In this document: one piece after another, positions 39,403 through 47,749 of the stretch | How the letters are laid out: the number at the start of each line of letters is the position of its first letter | How positions within the stretch are numbered: the stretch's first letter is position 1 | Source: SB11 sp037968475 | GTDB taxonomy: Bacteria; Bacteroidota; Bacteroidia; UBA8524 | Assembly: GCA_037968475.1 (NCBI GenBank) | Contig: JBBKVO010000001.1 | Span: forward strand, 254,799-318,798 | Direction of reading: 5' to 3' | Length of the DNA stretch: 64,000 nt | Notes under the pieces: generated by a model | Databases searched by the model: none | Told to the model about the DNA's origin: nothing | The model's input: the letters and a program-made list of their open reading frames with translations, nothing else | Translations under genes and position numbers: made by a program

Positions 39403-40602
39403 TTAATTCTTAATTAGCATAAAAATACTATCTTCTGACAGTGGGCTAGTTTCAATAAATTTCACTTCATAGCCTTGCAATATATTGAGGTCTAGCTTTG
39501 TACCCTTGTTTATCCAAACTCTATTCAAATTTGCATACTTCAAAGCTGTGCATGAAAAATCTGTATTATATAAAAAAGAGCTATATAGGTCTGTTCTAAT
39601 AAAATTTGCATCTATAAGACTAACTCTTTCTATGCTTGCAAATCTAAAATTGGTATACATAGCATTAGAACTATCTAAATTAGCACCATACAAATTAGTT
39701 TTACTTAGGTTCGCATATAATAAGCTAGAATTTTTTAAATTAGACTTTACCATATAAGCCTCTTCTAAATTTGCATTACTGAGCTTTGAGTTGATTAGAT
39801 TAGTAGATTCTAAATCTGACAAACTTAAATTTGCTTTTTGTAAAATTGCTTCGGCTAAAATTGAGTTTGAAAAATTAATTCCTTTTAAATATTTGGCTTC
39901 TAAATCAACACCTTTTAAATATGAATATGAAAAGTCGGCATTTTCATAAATGGCATCTAAACTAGACGTATCAATTTCACTATTTACTAGCGTAATTAAT
40001 AATTGTCCACGCTCAAGGCTATATTCTTTATCGGTTAAATTATCTCCGTCTAAAAACTTATAAGGTTTCAAGCTATTACTTAATGCTATAATTCGGCCAA
40101 TAAGTTGTGGTGATAAATTGCGAATACCATCTTTATTATAATCTTCTCGTAATTCATTATTTACCTCATCAAAAATATTGCCCATTAGAAACACCAAAGC
40201 ACCACGACGGCTTGCCTCTTGCAAATAGGTTTGTTGTTCAATTCTTGTGTTTTGTTGTTCAATTAATTTGTTCTGATTTGACAAAAGCCAATATTGTAGA
40301 ATAGCAAAAACAATTGGGGTTCCTACTACGACTAATGATAATAAACCAATTCGGGAAAATCTCCATACAATAGCTGCGGCTAGTTCTGAAAGGGTTTCAG
40401 TAGTTATGTTTTTCTTTTCTTTTAGGTCAGAAAAGAGTTTATAAAATGCTTCTTTGAGTCCTTTACCTATAAATATTTTAAAAAGAAATAATAGAAAATT
40501 GTTGAATAGGCTTTTTACTTTTTTATCTCGCTTTTGGTAGTCACTAATTGTCTCTTCTAATTCTTTAATATGGTCTTGCAATCGTTTTTCTTCCTCAGTC
40601 AT
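39403..40602 (-). CDS. Pentapeptide-repeat protein with N-terminal coiled coil and membrane anchor
   Basis: The Met at 40602 (MTEEEKRLQDHIKELEE) is preferred; the frame upstream runs into the repeat block at 40675. Residues 1-35 form a coiled coil, a hydrophobic loop lies near 35-50, and a membrane segment near 108-130 (IGLLSLVVVGTPIVFAILQYW). A conserved-looking linker follows and then about 25 pentapeptide repeats of the A(D/N)LxX type (for example ANLSKTNLYGANLDSSNA), which fold as a right-handed quadrilateral beta-helix. Proteins of this build are common but of unknown function; they often sit in the membrane with the helix in the cytoplasm. Confidence 0.8.
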   Translation of the reverse strand: MTEEEKRLQDHIKELEETISDYQKRDKKVKSLFNNFLLFLFKIFIGKGLKEAFYKLFSDLKEKKNITTETLSELAAAIVWRFSRIGLLSLVVVGTPIVFAILQYWLLSNQNKLIEQQNTRIEQQTYLQEASRRGALVFLMGNIFDEVNNELREDYNKDGIRNLSPQLIGRIIALSNSLKPYKFLDGDNLTDKEYSLERGQLLITLVNSEIDTSSLDAIYENADFSYSYLKGVDLEAKYLKGINFSNSILAEAILQKANLSLSDLESTNLINSKLSNANLEEAYMVKSNLKNSSLLYANLSKTNLYGANLDSSNAMYTNFRFASIERVSLIDANFIRTDLYSSFLYNTDFSCTALKYANLNRVWINKGTKLDLNILQGYEVKFIETSPLSEDSIFMLIKN

Positions 40603-40674
40603 TTTGATAGATATATTACTAAAGTAAAGATAAGAAATAACTGTTAATAAGATATTAAAAGTATTCTCACAACC

Positions 40675-41361
40675 GAGCGGACGCTCTATTATTTTCGGCA
40701 CGAGCGAGACGCTCGAGCCAGCAGTGAAACTTTCTTGACAATGTGCGCAGGAAAGTCATTCCCTTGTAAAAGGGAATCTGTGCAAGGATAATCCATTTCT
40801 CTCCTTCGCACAGATTCCTGCTTTCGCAGGAATGACAGGCAGCCGCACTTTGTTATTGTGTAGTATTGGGGTTGTCTTCCTGAGCGAAGTCGAAGGATAG
40901 TGTGTAAGAGAAGGGGGCAGGGGATGATTGCAAACTCCTTCCTCGCGTTTCATCTTTCGTCCCGAATGCTTTCGGGATCAAGATGACAGCCGCACAAACA
41001 AATGACAAGGTGATCATTTATTTGTGATTGATGAGCGGACGCTCTATTATTTCGGCATGAGCGGACGCTCTCGCCAGCACTAGGAATAGTAGGGCTTAGT
41101 TTTTTGGGAGATGCAGGAATTATTTTTTGCTGTGCATTGTCCCCCTTGTGGGTTGTCATCCTGAGCGAAGTCGAAGGATAGTGTGTACGAGAAGGGGGCA
41201 GGGGGATGATTACAAACTCCTTTCGCGCTTCTCATCTTTCGTCCCGAATGCTTTCGGGACAAGATGAAAGCCGCACAAACAAATGACAAGATGATAATTT
41301 ATTTGTAATTGATGAGCGGACGCTCTTTTATTGTGGGCACAAGCGGATGCTTTCGCCAGCG
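40675..41361. repeat. Repeat block: 48-bp two-hairpin elements, REP-like repeat and 281-bp tandem duplication
   Basis: Three copies of a two-hairpin element (GAGCGGACGCTC-TATTATT...GAGCGGACGCTC-GCCAGC) lie at 40675-40722, 41033-41078 and 41314-41360. A REP-like unit with ATTCCCTT-GTAA-AAGGGAAT and ATTCCTGC-TTTC-GCAGGAAT hairpins lies at about 40752-40845. A segment carrying CCTGAGCGAAGTCGAAGG and GTCCCGAA-TGC-TTTCGGGAC occurs twice at a period of 281 (40871 and 41152). No gene is evident; the small open frames are repeat translations. The block ends exactly at the murQ stop codon. Confidence 0.75.
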
Positions 41362-42168
41362 TTACTCCAAACTTTCAATGGCTTTGCGCACGCTGCCTTT
41401 TTGCAGTAGTAGTTCTTTAGCCTCGTCAAAGTCCAAGTCGGTACTTTCCATTATCATCAGTGTGCCGCGTTCAATCAGTTTGTGGTTGCTTAGCTGCATA
41501 TCCACCATGCGGTTGCCTTTTACGTGTCCCAGTTGCACCATAGTAGCAGTGGTTATCATATTTAGCACCAGTTTTTGTGCTGTGCCAGCCTTCATGCGGG
41601 TGCTGCCCGTTACAAACTCGGCACCTGTGTTTACTTCTACGGGTAGTTTGGCCAATTTTGCCAATGGGCTGTTGGGGTTGCAGGTAATACCGCCTGTGGC
41701 TATGCCCATTGCATTGCATTTTTCTATCGCGCCCAAAACATAAGGTGTAGTGCCGCTTGCGGTAATGCCCACCACCACATCGCTGCGGTTTATTTGGTAG
41801 ATTTCAAGGTCGGCAAATCCCTGTTGGGTATCGTCTTCGGCAAACTCTACCGCTTTGCGTATGGCACTGTCTCCACCTGCAATAATGCCTATTACCAAGC
41901 CTTGCGGTACGCCAAAAGTAGGCGGGCACTCGCTGGCATCAACAATACCTAATCTTCCGCTAGTTCCTGCGCCAATATAAAACAGCCTGCCGCCCAGTTG
42001 CATATTGGCTACAATTTCTGTAACCAAAGCCTCTATTTGTGGTAGTGCTTTTTCTACGGCCAAAGGCACGGTTTTATCTTCGCTGTTTATGCCTTGCAAA
42101 AGCTGTGCAACACTCATTTTATCAAGGTGTTGGTGGTTTGATGGTTGCTCGGTATTTCTTAGTTCCAT
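41362..42168 (-). CDS. murQ: N-acetylmuramic acid 6-phosphate etherase
   Basis: Cleaves the lactyl ether of MurNAc-6-phosphate to GlcNAc-6-phosphate and lactate, following AnmK in cell-wall recycling. SIS-fold signatures: IGAGTSGRLGIVDASECPPT (residues 64-83; the Glu in SECPP is the catalytic acid/base), ITASGTTPYVLGAI and RMKAGTAQKLVLNMITTATM. At 268 aa it is the short form, lacking part of the C-terminal helical tail of the 298-aa E. coli enzyme, as is usual in this phylum. Its stop codon coincides with the edge of the repeat block, so loss of a few C-terminal residues to repeat insertion cannot be excluded. Confidence 0.95.
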   Translation of the reverse strand: MELRNTEQPSNHQHLDKMSVAQLLQGINSEDKTVPLAVEKALPQIEALVTEIVANMQLGGRLFYIGAGTSGRLGIVDASECPPTFGVPQGLVIGIIAGGDSAIRKAVEFAEDDTQQGFADLEIYQINRSDVVVGITASGTTPYVLGAIEKCNAMGIATGGITCNPNSPLAKLAKLPVEVNTGAEFVTGSTRMKAGTAQKLVLNMITTATMVQLGHVKGNRMVDMQLSNHKLIERGTLMIMESTDLDFDEAKELLLQKGSVRKAIESLE

Positions 42169-42286
42169 TATTGTGGGGCAAAGATGGTGTTTTTTGGGGA
42201 ACGATATTTGTTGTGCTTACGCCGTGTTTAGGTAAACTTTTTGACCTAAATAGTGTAGGTTTGGCATTTTAAATATAAGTATACAC

Positions 42287-43933
42287 GTGCAAGAAAAAAA
42301 TAGCAAGGTTTGGCAACCTTTTATATACAGTGCAGTATTGGCCATAGGTATTTTAGGCGGATATTTCCTTCAAAACAATCATACGGGCGGTTTTAAACTT
42401 AGCGGTAACAATAAGCTAGACCAAGTAATTAGCCGCATTAGTAGCGACTATGTTGATACGATAAGCAGCGAAGAACTTACCGAAACGGCTATTGTAGAAA
42501 TGCTGCATCAGCTTGACCCGCACAGCAGCTATATCCCTGCCGACGAGTTAAAATCAGTGAACGAGCAACTGGAAGGTAATTTTGAAGGTATAGGCGTTGA
42601 GTTTAATCTTTTGGACGATACCATTTTTATAGCCAGCGTATTGCCTGATGGCCCATCGGAAAAAGCAGGTTTGCAACCGGGTGATAGAATTATTACTGTT
42701 GATGGTGAAACTGTGGCGGGAATAAAAATTGATAACGGCGGTGTAGCCAAACGCCTAAAAGGGGAGAAGGGCACTAAAGTGAAAGTGGGTATAAAACGTA
42801 TGGGCGAGAAAGGTTTAATTGATTTTACGATTACTCGCGGACAAATACCCTTGTATAGTGTTGAGGCTACCTATATGCTAAACCCAACTACGGGCTATAT
42901 AAAACTGGTGAGTTTTTCACGCGACACCTACCAAGAGTTGGTAGACGGCATAAACCAATTAAAAGCCAGTGGAATGAAATCACTAATACTGGATTTGCGA
43001 GGCAACCCAGGGGGATATTTACACGCTGCCACAGGTGTTGCCTCAGAGTTTTTGGGCAATAACAAGTTAATGGTGTATACCGAAGGCCGCAAAGACGGCA
43101 AGAAGGAATACAAAACTGACAGCAAAGGTGGTTTTATGGATGGGAAATTAGTGGTGTTGATTGATGAAGGCTCGGCATCGGCTAGTGAAATAGTATCGGG
43201 TGCGGTGCAAGATTGGGATAGGGGAGTGATTGTTGGTCGTCGCTCGTACGGTAAAGGTTTGGTGCAAGAATCGTATGGTTTAAATGATGGTTCGGCATTA
43301 CGTTTAACAATAGCCCGTTATTATACCCCCACAGGACGTTGTATACAAAAACCTTACGATGATGGTTACGATAGCTACGAATCAGATATTTTAGACCGTT
43401 TTAATGCGGGTGAGTTTGATAGTCAGGATAGTTTAAAAACCAATAAGGAGTTGGAGTATACCACTCCAAAAGGCCGTAAAGTATACGGCGGTGGTGGTAT
43501 ATACCCCGATATTTTTGTACCTATTGATAGTGCATTGCACTCAGGTTTGCTTACCAATATTTACCGTTATGGTTTTATTAGCCGTGTAGCCTATAAATAC
43601 GGAAGTGCTAACCGTGCCGAGTTATTGAAAAAATATAAAAATATTGATGCTTTTGTAGCGGGTTTTAACTTTAACAGCCTACTAGAGCAACAAATAAAAG
43701 AGCTACTAAACAAAAGTGAAATAACGTTTACTAACGAGCAATTGGTAAAACTGATGCCTGCCATTAAAAGGCAAGCAAACGCTTATGTAGCACGTCAACT
43801 GTACGGTCGTCAAGCTTATCAGCAAGCACTTAATGCAGGTGATAATACTGTTGAAGCTGCTTTAAAGGTACTGGATAATTACGAGGCTGTATTGAAAGGT
43901 AATAGCACTGCTACTGCCCAAAAGGTGAAGTGA
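42287..43933 (+). CDS. S41-family C-terminal processing peptidase (CtpA-like)
   Basis: Periplasmic serine protease anchored by an N-terminal helix (about residues 11-27, FIYSAVLAIGILGGYFL). An N-terminal cap is followed by a PDZ domain (about 96-185, GIGVEFNLLDDTIFIASVLP, AGLQPGDRI) and the S41 catalytic core (about 195-365), where DEGSASASEIVSGA supplies the nucleophilic Ser and GRRSYGKGLVQ the general-base Lys. The C-terminal helical part is complete (548 aa). Start is GTG at 42287. A TAGGTTTG box (42256-42263) lies upstream without a well-spaced -33 element. Confidence 0.92.
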   Translation: MQEKNSKVWQPFIYSAVLAIGILGGYFLQNNHTGGFKLSGNNKLDQVISRISSDYVDTISSEELTETAIVEMLHQLDPHSSYIPADELKSVNEQLEGNFEGIGVEFNLLDDTIFIASVLPDGPSEKAGLQPGDRIITVDGETVAGIKIDNGGVAKRLKGEKGTKVKVGIKRMGEKGLIDFTITRGQIPLYSVEATYMLNPTTGYIKLVSFSRDTYQELVDGINQLKASGMKSLILDLRGNPGGYLHAATGVASEFLGNNKLMVYTEGRKDGKKEYKTDSKGGFMDGKLVVLIDEGSASASEIVSGAVQDWDRGVIVGRRSYGKGLVQESYGLNDGSALRLTIARYYTPTGRCIQKPYDDGYDSYESDILDRFNAGEFDSQDSLKTNKELEYTTPKGRKVYGGGGIYPDIFVPIDSALHSGLLTNIYRYGFISRVAYKYGSANRAELLKKYKNIDAFVAGFNFNSLLEQQIKELLNKSEITFTNEQLVKLMPAIKRQANAYVARQLYGRQAYQQALNAGDNTVEAALKVLDNYEAVLKGNSTATAQKVK

Positions 43934-43958
43934 TTTTCTAATACCAAGAGATAATACC

Positions 43959-44058
43959 AATAGGGTTTAAAACCTATTTTGTTAAGATTACAGCCCAAAG
44001 GACGACTTAAGTCGTCCTTTGGGCTGTAATTGATAAAGCGTTGGGTTTCAACCCGACG
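43959..44058. repeat. Diverged three-hairpin core related to the MITE-like element
   Basis: Same order of hairpins as the ~190-bp elements (AATAGGGTTTAAAACCTATT; a 44-bp perfect palindrome 43987-44030 around GACGACTTAAGTCGTC; CGTTGGGTTTCAACCCGACG) but without their terminal repeats or target duplication. The variable arm is CCAAAGG/CCTTTGG, again changed on both sides. It lies between the protease and gldD. Confidence 0.65.
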
Positions 44059-44141
44059 AAAACAGAAGGAATACCTGATAGCTTTTTTAATTTAAGCACG
44101 TCGTACATTAAACTAAAACTATTTTACGTTAACATTGCACT

Positions 44142-44723
44142 ATGCGTAAACTACTTTTTTGTGCCCTTGCCCTGTTATTAGTGTTGCAAGCTTGCAAAGA
44201 CGATTATACCCCCAAACGCAAAGGGTATTTTAGAATTGATTTTCCTACAAAAGAATATTCTACCTATAATAAAGATTGCCCTTTTACTTTTGATGTTCCC
44301 CAATATGCAGGGGTGTTTAAAGATAGCGCCCAAAATACCGAGCCTTGTTGGTTAAATATACGCTACCAACCTTTTAACGCTGCCATACACCTTACCTATA
44401 AGTCGCTAAACGGCGATAAAAAACTATTGGAAGAATTGGAGGAGCAGAGTCATAAATATGCCTACGAGCACACTATAAAAGCGCAAGATATTAGCCAACG
44501 TATACTAGATGATACGGCCAACCATATGTTTATAACGACGTACAGTTTGGAGGGCGAAACGGCTACTTCGTTCCGTTTTTATGCTACGGACAATCAAAAC
44601 CACTATATTGATGGTGCTTTCTACTTTAACCACCACACTAATATTGATTCTGTTGCGCCTATACAGGAATACCTGATGAAAGATATTATCAGAATGCTTG
44701 AAACGTTGCAGTGGAAGAAATAA
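44142..44723 (+). CDS. gldD: Gliding motility lipoprotein GldD
   Basis: Envelope lipoprotein needed for gliding and type IX secretion in Flavobacterium. Signal peptide with lipobox VLQAC (Cys near residue 18), then the GldD start DYTPKRKGYFRIDFPTKEY and the conserved CWLNIRYQPFNAAIHLTY and GAFYFNHHTN segments; 193 aa is the usual length. Only one gld gene is in the window. Its presence implies a gliding/T9SS-capable organism, although other gliding genes must lie elsewhere. Confidence 0.93.
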   Translation: MRKLLFCALALLLVLQACKDDYTPKRKGYFRIDFPTKEYSTYNKDCPFTFDVPQYAGVFKDSAQNTEPCWLNIRYQPFNAAIHLTYKSLNGDKKLLEELEEQSHKYAYEHTIKAQDISQRILDDTANHMFITTYSLEGETATSFRFYATDNQNHYIDGAFYFNHHTNIDSVAPIQEYLMKDIIRMLETLQWKK

Positions 44724-44807
44724 AGAAATTAGTTGATTGTTGTTGGTTGATTGTGATATCACCAACTTAAAACTGTAAACCTAAAACAGGAAACTAGACG
44801 CTAAAAA

Positions 44808-45752
44808 CTAAAAACGGTGTATCACCTCTAGGTTATAATCTTTTAGTTTTTCTTTGGCTTCGCTAAAGTTTTGAGTAAAGCCCAAAATAAATCCCCCGCC
44901 GCCGCTACCGCATAGTTTTAGGTAGTAAGCGTTGCTTTCTATACCGTCTTTCCAAAGTTTATGGAAAAGAGGGGGTATCATAGGATGAAAATTAGAAAGG
45001 ATAAGCGATGAAAGGTGTTTAAGGCTTTTAAAAAGAGGCTTATAATCACCACTGATAAATGATTTTATACACTCATCGTTATACTTTTTAAATTTTTTGC
45101 GCACCATGTTTCTAAAGCCTTCTTCTTTGCATTGCTCTAAAAACCAAGTAACCAAAGGTTGGGTTTCGCCAGTATTACCGGTATCTAACAAAAATATAGC
45201 ACCTTCTCCTTGTGTGGCTGCACCGGGCAAGCCCACAGTACCTAAATCGGTTTTAGATTTTATTAAAATAGGAATATTAAGATAGCAAATCAAAGGGTCA
45301 AGTCCACTGCTTTTACCGTGAAAGTACGATTCCATTTGGCTAAAAGTGCTTTTTAGCTGCAAAAGGTCGCTTCTATCGCTATTGTCTTTGGCTATCAGTT
45401 TGGTTTTGGCATATCGCTCGTATATGGCAGCAACTACTGCGCCTGAGCTTCCTACACCATACCCTTGTGGTATGCTTGAATCAAAATGTATACCTTTTTC
45501 TATATCTGCCTCAAAAGCAACCAAATCCAAATCGGGAATTAACTCGCCGTTTGTTTTTAAAGAAGAAAGGTAATGGTGGAAATCTTTTAGGTCGGCGTTA
45601 GATTTTTTATCGGCTGTTAGGTTTTGCGAAGCCTCAAACGACATTTTACCCCTGTAAAAATTATACGGGATAGATAAGCCCATCGAGTCTTCGATGATAC
45701 CATATTCGCCAAACAGTAATATTTTGGCGTAAAACAGCGATTCTTTAATCAT
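44808..45752 (-). CDS. Mevalonate kinase
   Basis: GHMP kinase phosphorylating mevalonate to mevalonate-5-phosphate. N-terminal KILLFGEYGIIEDSMGLSIP, ATP-binding PQGYGVGSSGAVVAAI (about residues 98-113), and the C-terminal motif KLCGSGGGGFILGF. The length of 314 aa fits. It is the last gene of the mevalonate operon; its ATG shares one base with the mvaD stop codon (TAATG), indicating translational coupling. Which of the two GHMP kinases of this operon uses mevalonate is inferred from similarity. Confidence 0.88.
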   Translation of the reverse strand: MIKESLFYAKILLFGEYGIIEDSMGLSIPYNFYRGKMSFEASQNLTADKKSNADLKDFHHYLSSLKTNGELIPDLDLVAFEADIEKGIHFDSSIPQGYGVGSSGAVVAAIYERYAKTKLIAKDNSDRSDLLQLKSTFSQMESYFHGKSSGLDPLICYLNIPILIKSKTDLGTVGLPGAATQGEGAIFLLDTGNTGETQPLVTWFLEQCKEEGFRNMVRKKFKKYNDECIKSFISGDYKPLFKSLKHLSSLILSNFHPMIPPLFHKLWKDGIESNAYYLKLCGSGGGGFILGFTQNFSEAKEKLKDYNLEVIHRF

Positions 45753-46825
45753 TAGGCAATAAGTTCAGGCCCTTTTCCTACGTGGTCGCAAATATACTTT
45801 TTATTTTCACAATAAGCAGCCAACTCGCTTTCTATAAAACTGTTAATAAGTTGCTTGTCGGCTTCAGGATATAGTAAATGTACGTTTGCACCTGCATCTA
45901 AAGTAAAAAACAACGAAACGCTGTTTTGTTTGCGGAAATCCCATATTTTTTCAATTACAGCCAAAGTATTTGGTTTCATTAAAATATAGGGTGGCGTAGA
46001 GCACATCATTAATGCGTGCAACATTAAGGCTTCACTTTCTACAATTTGCCCAAACTCAGTTAAATCACCTGCACGGAGAACTGACACTAATCGCGATAGA
46101 TTGGTGCGTGCTTCTTCAAAACGTTGGCGTGCAAAGGGGTGGCGGGTCATCATAGAATGACCTACAGTGCTTGATATATTTTTTTCGCCTTCGTGTATTA
46201 AAAGTATGGTATCGTTAAAGGTGTCAAATACAGGGTTAACCTCAAAAGGGTAGGGGGTAGCAAACTCGTCGCTGCTGTTAATAATTTCAGCGTGTCGTCC
46301 CCAAACAACCAAACCACCATATACCGAGCGTGCTGCACTGCCTGAGCCGATGCGTGCTAAATACGATGAGTTTTGATAAAAGGCTTCGTCGCCTTGTGCA
46401 CCGTTTGCCAACTCATTTAGCGATAGTAGGCATAGCGAAAGGGCACTCATGCCTGATGCTGATGAAGCTATACCACTACTGTGTGGAAATGAATTGTGTG
46501 TTTTTAGCACAAAACTATATTGTGATACCAAAGGCAATTCGGCTTGTATCTTTTCAAAAAAGCCTAATATCTTTTGGGTAAATTTTTCGTTCTTTTCGCC
46601 ATCAAGCAACACTTGTATATCAAATCCCTTTTCCTCCTTTCGGGTATACTCAAGGGTGCTTTGGGTATAACTTTCGCTAAGGGTAAAACTTATCGAAGGA
46701 TTGGATGGAAGTTGAACCCCATGTTTGCCCCAATATTTTACCAAAGCAATATTAGACGGACTTTTCCACGTAACGCTACCTTCTTCAATATTGTTTTTGT
46801 CGCTTATGTGTTGTGTTTGGTGCAT
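45752..46825 (-). CDS. mvaD: Diphosphomevalonate decarboxylase
   Basis: ATP-dependent decarboxylation of mevalonate-5-diphosphate to IPP. Key segments: SNIALVKYWGKHGVQLPSNP (residues 24-43), FPHSSGIASSASGMSALSL (ATP-binding, about 113-131), ARIGSGSAARSVYGGLVVW and TLDAGANVHLLYPE (the catalytic Asp is in FTLDAGANV). The length of 357 aa is typical. It lies between the GYDIA kinase (1-bp gap) and mevalonate kinase (1-base overlap) in the operon. Confidence 0.93.
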   Translation of the reverse strand: MHQTQHISDKNNIEEGSVTWKSPSNIALVKYWGKHGVQLPSNPSISFTLSESYTQSTLEYTRKEEKGFDIQVLLDGEKNEKFTQKILGFFEKIQAELPLVSQYSFVLKTHNSFPHSSGIASSASGMSALSLCLLSLNELANGAQGDEAFYQNSSYLARIGSGSAARSVYGGLVVWGRHAEIINSSDEFATPYPFEVNPVFDTFNDTILLIHEGEKNISSTVGHSMMTRHPFARQRFEEARTNLSRLVSVLRAGDLTEFGQIVESEALMLHALMMCSTPPYILMKPNTLAVIEKIWDFRKQNSVSLFFTLDAGANVHLLYPEADKQLINSFIESELAAYCENKKYICDHVGKGPELIA

Positions 46826-46826
46826 T

Positions 46827-47747
46827 TTAGTGCCTCCTCATTTCGTTATAGGGTACAATAGTAGTAAACCCCTTGTTTATAAAGTAGTCCTTTATTTCAA
46901 CAAAAGGTAAACGGGCGGCTGCCATCACAAAATCTCCTCCCCATGCCCCTAGCGATTTTACTTCGCCTTCAAAATCGTTGAAATATAAGTCTTTCACTTT
47001 ACTTAAATCTAAAGCCTGTGCCACAATTTCTTCGTGTTCACCCATCAACGCTATAAAACTATCAATAGTATTGCAGCTTAGGGCTTTTTGTGTAATTGCG
47101 CTTATCAGTTTACTTTCTTTATCTAATGGACGATTTTTTTGTGTGAAATGCTGTATGCCTTCTCTACTATTTTGTTTTTTACCCAAATACACAAAAGCTA
47201 TATTTTCTGCAAAAGGAGGGTCGAAATTAACAGTATGCCAAAGGGCTTTTTCTTCTTTTAGTTGATATAGAATAGGTTGGGGACTAATAGCGCAGGCAAT
47301 ATCGTAGCCGCTGCCTTTAAACGAGTTGAAGAATAAATTAAAAGCATCTACTTGTGCCCATTGGGCTATATTGGCTATAAGTGTGCTGCTGCTGCCCAAA
47401 CCCCATTGACGGGGAAACTGTAAGTGGGTTTCGGCATCGAAATAAAAATCGCCGTGCAGTAAGTCGGGGTTAAGTTGTTTTGCAGCAAAAAGTATGGTTT
47501 GCAGGGTGCGAGCTATCTCGGTATCGGTGGTGTGTTTTATATCCAGATTTTCATCAAAATAAACCTCAAACCACAGTTTGCCTTCGTGGTCAAAACTTTT
47601 CCAGTTTAGCCCTTTTACTAAAAATGTTTGTGAGGTAATAGTAAGGCTTTGCCCCAACTGCGTAGGTATGGCAAGGGCTTGTGCGCCTTCTAGTACAAAG
47701 TATTCACCAAATAGCAATAGTTTTCCATTGCTGTGGTAGTGTTGCAT
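46827..47747 (-). CDS. GYDIA-family GHMP kinase (candidate phosphomevalonate kinase)
   Basis: Recognised by KLLLFGEYFVLEGAQALAIP at the N-terminus, the QWGLGSSSTLIANIAQW ATP loop (about residues 114-130), the eponymous GSGYDIACAIS and the C-terminal LGAWGGDFVMAA in place of the canonical third GHMP motif. The mevalonate pathway needs a phosphomevalonate kinase, and no other candidate is in the operon, so this protein is the best guess for that step. Directly between mvaA and mvaD, gaps 1-2 bp. Confidence 0.83.
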   Translation of the reverse strand: MQHYHSNGKLLLFGEYFVLEGAQALAIPTQLGQSLTITSQTFLVKGLNWKSFDHEGKLWFEVYFDENLDIKHTTDTEIARTLQTILFAAKQLNPDLLHGDFYFDAETHLQFPRQWGLGSSSTLIANIAQWAQVDAFNLFFNSFKGSGYDIACAISPQPILYQLKEEKALWHTVNFDPPFAENIAFVYLGKKQNSREGIQHFTQKNRPLDKESKLISAITQKALSCNTIDSFIALMGEHEEIVAQALDLSKVKDLYFNDFEGEVKSLGAWGGDFVMAAARLPFVEIKDYFINKGFTTIVPYNEMRRH

Positions 47748-47749
47748 AG

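Noticed and set aside
40756..41289. Three short minus-strand frames in the repeat block
   Set aside because: Translations of REP-like repeats with a shared YPSTS/FAQDD flavour; no start context or conservation.
41471..41719. 82-aa frame inside murQ
   Set aside because: Same-strand shadow in another frame of a well-supported gene.
43934..44141. Rho-independent terminator of the S41 protease gene
   Set aside because: The strong palindrome there lacks a T-run and belongs to the three-hairpin repeat family.
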